A stretch of 64,000 bases of DNA from Aspergillus flavus (lineage: Eukaryota; Ascomycota; Eurotiomycetes; Eurotiales; Aspergillaceae), in assembly GCF_009017415.1 (NCBI RefSeq), contig NC_092405.1, forward strand, positions 682,001 to 746,000. The letters run 5' to 3'. The notes below the pieces were generated by a model. It searched no databases. It was not told where the DNA came from and worked only from the letters and a program-made list of their open reading frames with translations. Position 1 is the stretch's first letter. The number at the start of each line of letters is the position of its first letter. The translations under genes were made by a program, and so were the position numbers. Below, piece after piece: positions 46,300 through 56,882 of the stretch.

Positions 46300-47132
46300 A
46301 TGGGTCTCGTCTATCCAGCTGGTGCTGCTACCGTGTCACTCCTGGTGATCGGGGGCTGTGAGTGATCTCATCCAACAAGGGTATTGATATTGTGCGCTAA
46401 TCAATACTGGCAGATATGCTTTTCCACGGAGATGGCGAACAATTTAATGTATTGAAAGACACATGGATGTTACATATCTTTTATAGGGTGCCTTGTTAAC
46501 ACGTCCTAGGTTGGTCAATTCCTCGAATCGGTATCTCCATATGCTTGGGCAAACATCGGTATCGCGATGTGCATAGGTTTATCAGTCGTTGGAGCAGCGT
46601 GGTACGTCCTAATATGGAGCTATGTTTCCTGTTATATCATTACTCATGGCATGCCTATCCAGGGGTATCTTTCTCACAGGTTCATCTATTGTCGGCGGAG
46701 GTGTCAAGGCACCAAGAATCCGGACGAAGAACTTGATCTCTATTATCTTCTGCGAAGTAGTGGCTATTTATGGTGTCATCATGGCAATAGTTTTCTCTTC
46801 GAAGCTCAATCTCGTCGGCGATGATGAAATCTTCTCCGGCAGCAACCAATATACCGGATACGCACTCTTTTGGGGTGGTATCACTGTGGGCATGTGCAAT
46901 TTGATCTGTGGTATCTCTGTCGGTATCAATGGAAGCAGTGCAGCTCTAGCCGATGCTGCTGATGGAAGCTTGTTCGTTCGCCCCATCCGTATTTCTGTCA
47001 GAACAGCAAGTGAGCTAACATTTTTGCAGGTTTGTGAAGATCCTTGTTATCGAGATCTTCAGCTCCGTCCTTGGCTTATTCGGTCTTATCATCGGACTCC
47101 TGGTGACACAGAAGGCTAACGAATTTAAGTAA
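46300..47132 (+). CDS. VMA16: V-type proton ATPase proteolipid subunit c''
   Basis: Five exons (46300-46357, 46414-46448, 46510-46601, 46663-46971, 47030-47132) give 198 residues; yeast Vma16 is 213. It is a proteolipid with at least four hydrophobic helices: [41 protein letters not shown], an [19 protein letters not shown] helix carrying the proton-translocating Glu93, and the C-terminal [22 protein letters not shown] helix. The [10 protein letters not shown] loop is a family hallmark. It belongs to the Vo ring of the vacuolar ATPase. The last donor (GTTCGT) is non-consensus, chosen because only it restores ...[12 protein letters not shown].... The second intron donor (GTATTG) is also weak. 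Confidence 0.95.
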
Positions 47133-47634
47133 GGCCGCTTAATGGTTAACGAGAGGAGGTTTTCTCCGAGAGAGAACCATGCGAGTCGGGGTAGGAACCA
47201 TTGTATGACTTCTATTTTACAGCTTCACTTTGCTCTGGTGTTCTATTATATACTGCATTATGGCGTATGGATCCGATTTGACTGTAGAGTCTTTTGGGTA
47301 TGCGTGAATAGCATTGATTGTCCCGCTGGTTTGCCATGATGTCTGGGTTGGTGTACAGTAGCAGGCGCCGGGAAGTAATGGAAGTGTTGATATTATCAAT
47401 ACGATAGCGCACTCTTATGTATAGCATTGATTTAAATTTCACATTGTTGTATTTAAGGGTTTATAGGAAATTAGCGATCGTTATATAATTGACATTGATA
47501 AGCTTGAGCAATAGGCTTTATCTACGGAGTGACTAATATAGATTCGGAGGTTCCAATACCACGGGATGGTTCCCCGCATCCGACAAAACTCTCCTCTTCA
47601 CAATTCTCAAAATTCTAATAAGATAGCATCCAGA
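47133..47634. other. Intergenic region
   Basis: About 500 bases between two + genes. Contains the 3' UTR of the V-ATPase gene and the cnxE promoter. No gene seen. Confidence 0.5.
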
Positions 47635-49941
47635 ATGACGGACGACAAACTTAAGGCAGCTATATTGATCGTATCGGATACTGCCTCTAAAGATCCTTCC
47701 ACGGATAGAGTTGCTGAAACTCTCACGTCTTTCTTCTTCTCAGAGGGGTTAAATACTTGGGATCGACCGGCCACTAAGATCGTACCTGATAATGTACTCG
47801 ATATCCAACGAGCCCTATGTGACTGGACAGATGGCCCAAACTGGGTGAATCTCATACTTTTGAGTGGCGGTACGGGCTTTGCGCTTAAGGATAACACCCC
47901 TGAGGTTCGTTGAACCTGCTCCAGAGTTACTCTGCTTTGCTAAAGTCGTTGATTAGGCCGTGTCGCCTCTCATTCATCGCCATGCACCCGGCCTAGTGTG
48001 AGTTGTGCTATCCATCTTTCAGAAACGTATATAATGTGATTACTGACCGTAAATCATGAAGTCATGGCATGATTGCCGCTTCTTTGCAAGTCACACCTTG
48101 TAAGCTGATATACACATAATTTGTTACGCAAGGACTCGCTAACAATTATCCTAGTTGCAATGATGTCACGGCCTGTTGCGGGTGTTAGGAACAAAACATT
48201 GATTATTACCTTGCCCGGCTCGCCAAAAGGGGCTAAAGAAAATCTCGACGCGGTCTTCAAGCTTCTGCCGCATGCGTGCACTCAAGCGGCTGGTGCTAAC
48301 TCTCGCGCCATTCATGCCGGCGGTGTCAAGAAACTAGAAGCTGAGGCAGGGTTGTCCTCGGGGGGCAAAGTGGAACACAAACGCGACCATCACCATCAAC
48401 ATCACCACCAACTTCATTCTCATTCTCATTCTCATGGCCATGGACATGGCCATGTTGCCCCGAAGGCACATACGTCACCATCGGAGAGACCGCAATCAAA
48501 TGATCCCAATGCAGGCCCAAATCGACGATATCGCGAATCCCCTTACCCAATGTTATCAGTGGATGAAGCACTTGCAGTTATTAGCGAACAAACTCCTGAA
48601 CCAGTTGTTGTTGAGGTTCCTGTAACCACTGCCTTAGTTGGATCGGTAATTGCCGAGGATGTCTATGCCGCAGAAGCTGTTCCAGCTTACCGAGCCAGCA
48701 TCGTAGATGGGTACGCCGTGATTGCACCTGAAACAGCAGATGTTGGACCAAGCACAAAGGGAGTTTTCCCCGTGGCGTCCATATCTTACGCCAACCCAGG
48801 AGGGTCATTGTCACCCCTCGAGCCTGGAACTATTGCCAGAATAACCACAGGAGCTCCTCTTCCGCCAAATGCCAATGCCGTAGTAATGGTTGAGGATACA
48901 GTGCTCGCTTCTTCGACCCCTGACGGCAAAGAGGAAGCAACAGTAGAGATATTGACAGGCGATATCAAACCGAACGAGAATGTCCGTGAGCCTGGCAGTG
49001 ATATTGCGTTGGGGTCGAAAATCCTTCAGAAAGGAGACCTCATCACGTCAGTCGGAGGCGAGATTGGTCTTCTAGCAGCATCTGGAACAAAAATAGTCAA
49101 GGTCTTTAAGAAGCCATGTGTAGGTGTTCTAAGTACTGGAGATGAGCTCGTTGAGCACGACGACCCAAGAAAGCTCTATGGAGGACAAATTCGAGACTCC
49201 AACCGTCCATCTCTCCTCTCGTGCCTTGCCTCTTGGGGCTTCCCCACCGTCGATTTGGGAATTGCTCGTGATACACCAGCAGGTGAGCTGGAACGGAGCC
49301 TTCGGGATGCCCTTCGCGGAGTGGGAAGGGCAAATTCTAGCGTTGACGTGATTATCACCACCGGCGGCGTATCAATGGGTGAGCTCGACCTGCTGAAGCC
49401 CACTATCGAACGTACACTAGGCGGGACCATCCATTTCGGTCGCGTGTCCATGAAACCAGGCAAGCCGACCACGTTTGCCACGGTCCCATTCAAACCAACG
49501 TCGTCAACTCAACAAGTCCAGCAAGAGCGTGAAACTAAACTTATTTTCTCATTGCCTGGAAACCCTGCCTCGGCCCTCGTGACACTCAACTTATTCGTGC
49601 TCCCCTCTCTTTACAAGCTGATGGGCATGGGCGAAAAGCAAACTGCGCCTGGCTTATCATCAACACTTGGATTACCACTCGTTTCGGTCAGCTTGACACA
49701 TGCGTTCCCGTTGGATCCCAAGCGTACCGAGTACCACCGGGCCATTGTGACAGCGTCTCGTTCCGATGGCCGATTGTACGCCTCTAGTACAGGCTTGGGG
49801 GGAGTTGGGCAGCGGAGTTCTAGAGTAGGAAGTCTAGCTAGCGCAAACGCGCTCTTAGTGCTTCGACCAGGAAGTGGACAGATTGAAAAGGGTGTCTTGG
49901 TAGAGGCATTGATGCTGGGGCCGGTCGTGGCAGCGCAGTAA
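47635..49941 (+). CDS. cnxE: Molybdopterin adenylyl/molybdenum insertase fusion, CnxE (gephyrin-like)
   Basis: Four exons (47635-47904, 47957-47997, 48062-48099, 48155-49941) give 711 residues. The MogA/Cnx1G-like domain comes first (residues 1-175), with LILLSGGTGFALKDNTPEAVSPL and, across two small exons, HAPGLVHGMIAASLQVTPFAMMSRPVAG. A His-rich linker (about 26 residues near 191-216, mostly HH/HSHSHGHG) joins it to the MoeA/Cnx1E-like domain: SIVDGYAV, NAVVMVEDT, VLSTGDELVEHDDP, TTGGVSMGELDLLKP, SMKPGKPTTF and LPGNPASALVTLN. The enzyme adenylates molybdopterin and inserts molybdate, the last steps of molybdenum cofactor synthesis, needed for nitrate reductase and xanthine dehydrogenase. 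Acceptor AAG before the third exon and donor GTTCGT after the first are non-consensus, but the frame is unique. Confidence 0.95.
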
Positions 49942-50138
49942 ATGTTGTTCAGCAAGAGTATATTATACCACTGTCACAGAATGTCATCTCCCAGCAACCG
50001 GTGAAACCATGCTATCCCGAATTTATTCCCAGTAAATGTACTCTCAAATATTATTACCCCATCGCTTTTCAGTAAAAGGACTTTCGAAAAAGCACTCATG
50101 AATGCTAGACACTAAACGCAGAATCTCATGGATCCCCT

Positions 50139-50976
50139 TCACACCAGTTCCGCCACCCACCCCAGTCGACATCCCTCAGGATCAAGGATGCTACAGTTCT
50201 CATCGTATTCTACAACAGATCGAAAACTCCAGCTCATTCTGGTCTCCCTCGCAGCCAAGCCCCATAAACTAGCCAAACTCCTCTGATCATGCAAATATTG
50301 TGGAGGAAGGCCTGGAGGAACCATATCCCAATCCCGAGGCGAATGGCTTCCAAAATTAAAACCAGTAATGAGCGCCCCCTTCTCCTGGAAAGCTAACCTC
50401 ATCATACGCTTCGCAACACGTAGCTGCGTATCCCAATCAAACAAGTGCATGAAATAGCTGGAATTGATCACTTTAACGCGGCCAACCAAGTTATCAAGTT
50501 GCGGGGTGTCCTCGAAGAAATCTTGAACTATAAACGTGCACCCTAGCCTGGATCTGTCATCGAACAGCTCGAACCCCAGGTTGATAAATTCTTCTGTCGA
50601 GTCCAATCCGATGAGATTTGCTGATGGAGCGCCGTCTTGTACTAAACGTCTAATGTCTTGTCCTAGGCCGCAACCTAGGTCTAGAAAGAGGTTTCCTGCT
50701 CGGGTTTGAGCTAGGATTTGCTCGTACAGGAGAGAATGGGATAGGGCGGAATAGAGAAACTCATAGTGTCGGAAACAGGGGTACTTCGAGATGGCCCAGG
50801 CTTGATGGGCCTTTTGTCGTCAGCAACTATATTGGCTTTTCTTTGGATATGGATGAAATACGTACAATGTGTTTCACGTGTTTCTCTAATTCTTCGGGAT
50901 CTAGGTTGGCATATTCTTTTATAAGTTTTCCTCCATCGCCGTTGAGTATATGGGAGAAGTCGATTTCTCGTTCCAT
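50139..50976 (-). CDS. Class I SAM-dependent methyltransferase
   Basis: Two exons (50976-50866, 50810-50139) with a 55-nt GTACGT..AAAAG intron give 260 residues. Motif I is LFLDLGCGLGQD at residues 78-89, followed by an acidic residue for the adenosine ribose (LIGLDSTEEF). Later signatures include FIVQDFFED and VINSSYFMHLFDWDTQ. The N-terminal helical part (LDPEELEKHVKHI, then AHQAWAISKYPCFRHYEFL) resembles the stand-alone methyltransferases common in fungal meroterpenoid and polyketide clusters, but no synthase is nearby, so its substrate is open. The start MEREIDFSHIL was chosen as the first true ATG; the frame stays open upstream. It converges with cnxE, leaving 197 bases. Confidence 0.82.
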
Positions 50977-51820
50977 GTAGAGAAAGGTTCGGGCTGGTGG
51001 GCCATCATTGCTTATTGAGAAAATGGAGGTGTATGATGAGAATATAAACAAGTCTACGTGACGGTAAATACCACGCCTATCCTTTAGGGCCTGGTAAAGA
51101 AAGGCCTAACATTGCAGGACTTATAAGAGTAAGATGTAGAGTTTTAGAAAACAGGTTTCCAAAAAATGAGCCACACCTCCAGTGTTTATTATTGGATATG
51201 CTCTAGGTTCCAAAGCCCATGATGCGCCAGAAAACAAGTATCGCTCCATGTGACATCCAGTGCCCAACCTGATATCACCTGTATATTATTGCGGCAGAAC
51301 CTGTCCAGCCGTACGCCTTATCATTCTTCACTTCCCAGGCTGAAACTCCAGAACCAATAGAAACCAATCCTTGACTGATGGGGAGCAGAAAGGCGTACAG
51401 AAGTCTTTGCATTATGATGCTAACCACCTGTATATATATGTCCCCGTCATCGGTATGTCCTTGTGCCAGGATGGCCGGAAAGCATCCTGGACTCATGGTA
51501 TCAAAATTATCATGGTCAATATAACTTGTAGTAATACACCCATGAAGCTCGAAATTGTTCCATGATTGTATGTATTCTTACGTCAATTTGGATAGAAGAC
51601 AAAGGTATCCAGCATAGCTATCCCAGATCATAACTTAACAACCGAAAAACTCCCCGAAGGTATGATGAGCACATCATCTGTGAAAGGAGGAAAATAGAAA
51701 CGATCCATGTCTATCCCACGCTTCCGAACAGGACACCACACCGAATAACACCTCGACCGCTATAAATATGCGAACAGATAGAAGGAGCAGCAAGATTAGT
51801 ACGAAGGCCATCTACAATGA
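50977..51820. other. Intergenic region
   Basis: About 840 bases between two minus-strand genes. No gene or strong repeat seen. Confidence 0.5.
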
Positions 51821-54802
51821 TCAACCCTTGTGGACTTTCCAGTTCTTCTTCTTCTCAGCCCGGAACGCAGGAATGGTATGATCTTTACCTTGCTTGCGAG
51901 CGATCTCTATTACAAGGAATCGCACGAAATCTGAGAGGGTCCAGTAGCTGCTATGCGCACTCAACATATTCAAGTACTGGATGTTTAAGGGTCCGCCACC
52001 ACCGGAAAGGTAGTAGTCTATTTGGCCATTGTCATTGAGAAGGAACATACGCTTTTCTGCGATCTCTTCGCGGGTGAAATCGTGGGTTTCAAGCTCGACA
52101 TTAGAGGGTAGTTTCGAAATGACGGCAGGACGAGATGGTGCTACATTAGCGGCGGCCATCATAGATGGAGCTGAACTCCAGCGAAAAACGCTACCGAATG
52201 ACTTCCAGAATGATGCTGATGTGCTGGGGATAGAAGTTACTTTAAGTGAGTTGGCTAGGTCGCTGTCGACGGCGGCATTAACACGGTATGCGACTGGGTC
52301 AGTCGTGTGCATAATGTTGTAGAGGTTATCCACAGCCAAACATCCATATGTGCCTTCTTCTCCTGCCACACCACGCACTAGATCATCACCTTCACAGCCA
52401 GGCTTCTCCCTTCCGCGCCGCGGCAGAAGATTCGCTTTGTTGAGCAGTAAGAAGAATCCAGCTGGACTTCCACAAATGAACAAATCCTTCGTGTCAAACT
52501 CGAAGATGTCTCCAGGAATACTGGTCTTGGAGAAATCAATATCGGGTACATGTGTGGGCTGATGGCTGAGTATATCTAATGCCATTGCACTTCCGAGGGA
52601 GTGGGCAAGTAAATGCACGCGGCCATTCTGTTGAAAACCAGGGTTGTTCTTACACCATAACCGAAAGATACGGTTGGCTTCTTTGACAACTGCCTGGATC
52701 ATTTTCGGCTTATGATGCGACATGTAATAAGGAATATCTAACATGACATCACTTATCAAAGACCTAACGGCAGGTATCGTTTCCGGGGTGATGTCATGTA
52801 GGGTGAACTTGTTGCTGATTGGATCCTCGACGCCCTGGGAGTCGAAATTGGCGTCCTCTAAGGACAAAGTCGACCGCCAATTGACAGGAAGGATCATGAT
52901 ACCTCCATGACCCTGGCGTACATGTGGCCACACCGGCTCACTGTTCAATTCCATATTTATGTTCCTGCGAAAGGCGTTAATAGCATGTGTGAAATGGAAG
53001 CTCTCCATACGTTCCGACAGTTTCTGACCTATGCCATGGATGACAAGTACTAGATCAGTCGGTGCGGGACGCATCTCTTCTATGGCACAAGCATAGCAAA
53101 TCTGTCTGCCACCACTCGCTGTGGACACAGTGCGGGACTGAGTACTTCGGAGGTAGTTCCTGACATCAACCGGATTAGGCTTGGATGGATGTAGCTGGTC
53201 CCATAATCGTCGATTGAAGCCACGAATAACCGGTATGCCAATTTGCCGCCCTTTACGAATTGCACTCAGTGGTCTTCTTCCTCTTGATACCGACGGTAAT
53301 AAGCTGGGTCGCAGAATCTGCGCATCTCTGCCATCAACATAAATCACACTAGAGTTGATGTATTGCTTCACAGCTTCTGAATGTGCAGCTGGTCCACCAG
53401 CAGCGTGGCTCTCATCAAGAGAGGCGATAGCCGGACTAGGGGTTGCAAGTCTCTCAGGTCCGCCCAGAACAGGACTTGGAGTTTCTTGATCACGCATTAG
53501 AGTGATTGAACTGAGACGCTTCGTATCATCTTTCGGCCATAACCTGTGTACAATTTTCATTTCGGCGTCTGCACCGTTCTCCACGCAGCTATTGAGCTCA
53601 TCTTGCCATGTCTCGGACCAGGGTTTCAGATATACGTAGCCATCTTCGAGTTTATTGGCAAGCTCCGTTTCCACAGGCAGCATGGTATTCTTGTAGAACC
53701 ATGTCGCACGAAGCACGCTTGAGATATCATGTAGAGGACTCCAGTATATAGGTTTCATCTACCAAGTTTAACGCTAGACTTCCGACAAAAGGGACATCAA
53801 ACACAGAAAACTTACCTTCAAATTAGGTAATTCAACTAGATGGAGCCGCGATACACCTACAGGAATCTTCAACTGAACTTCCTGGTTATCACTAGAATTG
53901 TCAGAGCCATCTGAAGTGTGTCCTTGATATACACTTGTCCTCAAGCCCGACGGCTTCTGTGTGGCATGGCTAGATGTAGTGGCTTGGTGGTCAGCTCGAT
54001 GCACTTGATCTCCATCTTTTGAAGAAGTGGACTCGAGTGAGCGCCCAAATACGCTTTCAGATTGGCTTAGAGGGGCCCTTGCAAATGGCGAGCCACTGAT
54101 GGTGCCGCCACGAGAGGGGAAGCCACGCCAGCTTGTGCTTTCTACACTCTCAGAAGCTGCACCTTCGCTCTGCTGAGATCCAACAGTCCTGCGTCTGGTG
54201 GACTTGCCATTACCTCTCGGGGATGACTCTCTCTTGCGATAGCTAAGAATGCCCGATCTATCGCTTTCACCCATGCCGCGACCTGAACGAGATTTGTCTC
54301 CGGAATCCTTGACGCTTGCCTCTGGGCTGCGATATGTCTCATCGCCTAGAACGCTGCCAGGACCACTCGGGTAACTTTTGTGACTCCCAGTCCAGCTCTT
54401 ATCTCCATGGCTTCCCGATTGCCTCTTGCAACTTGTGTCAAATAGGAACTCCTTCCCAGGTACCGCGATTCCCCCGTTTCGGACGGATGAAGAGTCCGCA
54501 CGCGAATGTTTTCTCGCCGCTAGTTCAGACTTCGTAGTGCGTAACAAAGATAACCAGGACTCCTCGAGTGCGACATTATCTTTGACCGAGAATGGTTGAG
54601 GTGGAGCTCTTTCATTACCAGGCCCTTGGTTGCTGGATGGCGGAGGTAAAGCGGTCAATGGATCATCAATAGGTAATGAGGAGACGTAGAAAAACTGAGG
54701 GCGAACTTTCGGTGGCTCGTTTAACGAATGCCAGGAAGAAGGATCAGGATCGTCATTTGCCAGAAGACATGTCGGGCCGTAAGTATGGATCGGGCCCGTC
54801 AT
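51821..54802 (-). CDS. DDHD-domain phospholipase (PA-preferring phospholipase A1-like)
   Basis: Two exons (54802-53816 and 53758-51821) with a GTAAGT..GGTAG intron give 974 residues. The N-terminal third is Ser-rich and disordered (many RS, SP, SGS repeats). Then comes a WWE-like/lipase region starting IYWSPLHDISSVLRATWFY, followed by LVLVIHGIGQKLSERMES (near 567), and the nucleophile site AHSLGSA with Ser near 716. That is the lipase GXSXG motif with Ala in the first position. The C-terminal DDHD domain includes DLFICGSPAGFFLLL, YNIMHTTDPVAYR and RIDYYL-like GQIDYYLSGGG. Relatives are mammalian DDHD1/2 and iPLA1, which cut phosphatidic acid and other lipids at Golgi or ER membranes. The chosen ATG starts MTGPIHTYGPTCLL; no signal peptide. 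Confidence 0.9.
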
Positions 54803-54917
54803 TGTGGGCACTTCGTGAAATACCGAATACACTTGTTATCAGGTATCTCCGAAGAAAAAAAGGAGCGCGGAATTAAATTTATCGGCATAAAACTAGCATC
54901 GCTGAAACACGCAGTGA

Positions 54918-55280
54918 TTAGCGGTCTGTAACGTTGTCTGTCAGCAAGGGAGGATCGGGATAAACGATAGCTTCTGGATAGCTTAGCGTGCGGGCTAGGG
55001 AGGATAGACTATAAGAACAGCAGTGACAACGGTGAGGCAAGCATCGCTTGAGGTCCAGATCGCGGTCTTCTTGCAGGTAAGGGTCGACAGGCGTGTATGT
55101 TTGGCCAACAGTGTCTTTTTTTGCTCGTGGTCCGCGTCTGAGCCTATGACGTCGTCCCACGTGCCTTGGCTTCCCGCGGGAATTTGTTGGCCCAAAAAAT
55201 CAGAAACAAAAGACACGTCGTCTGCAGTCTTGGGAGCACTACTCCCAACAGCCCCTGGGTTTGGTGTAGAGTGACCTTGC
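54918..55280 (-). CDS. Small unrecognised ORF pair with a -1 slippery site
   Basis: From ATG 55280 (or 55300, same frame) the minus strand reads MQGHSTPNPGAVGSSAPKTA...TWDDVIGSDADHEQKK, then stays open to a TAG at 54995-54997. The -1 frame is open through the same area and continues as DTVGQTYTPVDPYLQEDRD...TDNVTDR to a TAA at 54918-54920. The transition falls at C-A-AAA-AAG (55123-55115), a canonical X-XXY-YYZ slippery heptamer A-AAA-AAG in the right phase. After a -1 slip the next codon is GAC. Options: programmed frameshift, homopolymer deletion making a pseudogene, sequencing error, or no coding role. I do not recognise either tail. It lies about 115 bases upstream of the DDHD lipase start on the same strand, so it could also be part of that gene's leader. 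Confidence 0.35.
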
Positions 55281-55543
55281 ATTCGAGGAAGAAATATCAT
55301 TGTTATTTTTTATCAATAAGCGACTACATGACGGTGGCGCTAAGTGAACGACCGAAATCCGATACAATGTGGAGAAAGAAGAGCACCCTCAAGAAGAACA
55401 AAGCTGAAAACAAGCTGCAAGGTCAACAAAAGGAAGAAAAACAGGTACAGAACTAAGCAATAATCTGAATTACATGAGTGGCCGTGAAGTCTTTTGGTCT
55501 CTAGCTCCACGCTCCACCTAGTAACTAGCACCGGCACCTAAAC

Positions 55544-56882
55544 TTACCTTTGCGTGGGGCCAATGCTTTGACCGGAAACTGGGTTGCTACCACTGTCGGT
55601 CGGCATATCACATTTCTTCACCATTAAGGACAGTACTCGCATGTGGAGTTTCTGACAGACAACTAAAGCAGCAATGGGAGCTCCCAGCATGTCGAGGAGC
55701 TTATACACATCGTGCATATGCTTGCGGATCACACTGTCAGGGGTACAAAAAGTGCGAATGCTCATTTCCTTAACAATTGCTTTCCAGTTACGGAGGTTGG
55801 AGTTGAGAAGAACGGGATTCGTCGAACTCTCTCCATGGAATCTCAAGAACCTTTTGTTTTCCGAGATTAAGCGATGTTGAGTGGCTTGATCAAATTGGAA
55901 CTCGACGACTGATGGCCTGTTCTTGGATCCCCAGTAGTCATTGATTCTTCTAACCGATTCTCCTGGAAGCCGACCTTCATGATATTGTTCGACGAGAAAT
56001 GCATTTGCATTGACACAAATCGTGACCTCCAGTTCTGAATACAGCGTCGCTTGTATTGAAGGATTCAGTGAGATAGGAATACTCGGTTGTGGTAGGTCAT
56101 CTTTCATGCCGCGGGGTTCATGAATGATTGTAAGGGAAGCCTTCGCCATGCCTTCTGTCTAATCTAACATGAGTACACGAAACACGGTCGTTTGGTTGGC
56201 AAAGAGACCTACAAATCCATCCACTATCTTTTTTCGCAGATCTTTGAGGCTCTTTGATCTGTGTTTCTCACTCGACAGGTTTCCTAAGTCTGCTGTTCCC
56301 CCGAGCCAACCGTTTCTCCCGAAAAGCCTTTTGTGCGAAGACCGTGTCTGGCCAAGCGAGCTGTCGATGTGGTCGAGTTCGGACGACTCACGCTTGCAGA
56401 TGTTAATGTGTTCCTCCACGGGTGACAAGGGATGCTTGCGAGGATTATCATACTCCAAGATTGCGGCCTGGCTGGCCATGGCCTCTGGGTGTGTGTTGTA
56501 GGTTGGTGTATATTCATATCCGTCATGAACAGCCACGCGAAGTCTTTCTGTCGCAGGGACACCAACAGAAAATGGCTGAAAATTACGTACCGGAGATAGC
56601 GACGAGATTTCTGGGTAGTAGAGAGATTGATCAGATTCTGACCCGGAACCAATTGACTGTGAAGAGTTTGTTGATGTATCTGAAGGGAGAGTGGTGTCTC
56701 CCATCTCGGGTGACATGTTCCAGAAAGATCTATATTCCTCATAGAAAGGATTGAGTTTCGCGACATCCTCATAGGGAAGCATTTGGCTGCAGCAGTCAGT
56801 ATCTCAAATCGTGTCGGTTGAGGTTTCCAATTGCTTACGCTGGACTAAGCATGATGGGGATTTCCAACGAAGATAATTTCAT
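55544..56882 (-). CDS. Unrecognised fungal protein, about 410 residues
   Basis: Three exons (56882-56839, 56786-56213, 56158-55544) join as MLSPA-QMLPYEDVAKLNPFYEEYRSFW and KKIVDGF-TEGMAKASLTIIHEPRG. The N-terminal half is Ser/Asn/Asp-rich and probably disordered. It includes a basic helix RSKSLKDLRKKIVDGF before the second junction. The C-terminal half looks folded: QATLYSELEVTICVNANAFLVEQYHEGRLPG, NDYWGSKNRPSVVEFQF, and a Cys-containing helical end (APIAALVVCQKLHMRVLSLM). There is no signal peptide or membrane segment. The stop at 55544-55546 overlaps a perfect donor (CAAAG-GTAAGT), so the real C-terminus may lie in a further exon. I cannot name a family. The start is the Met of MKLSSLEIPIML; the frame remains open farther upstream. 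Confidence 0.6.
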
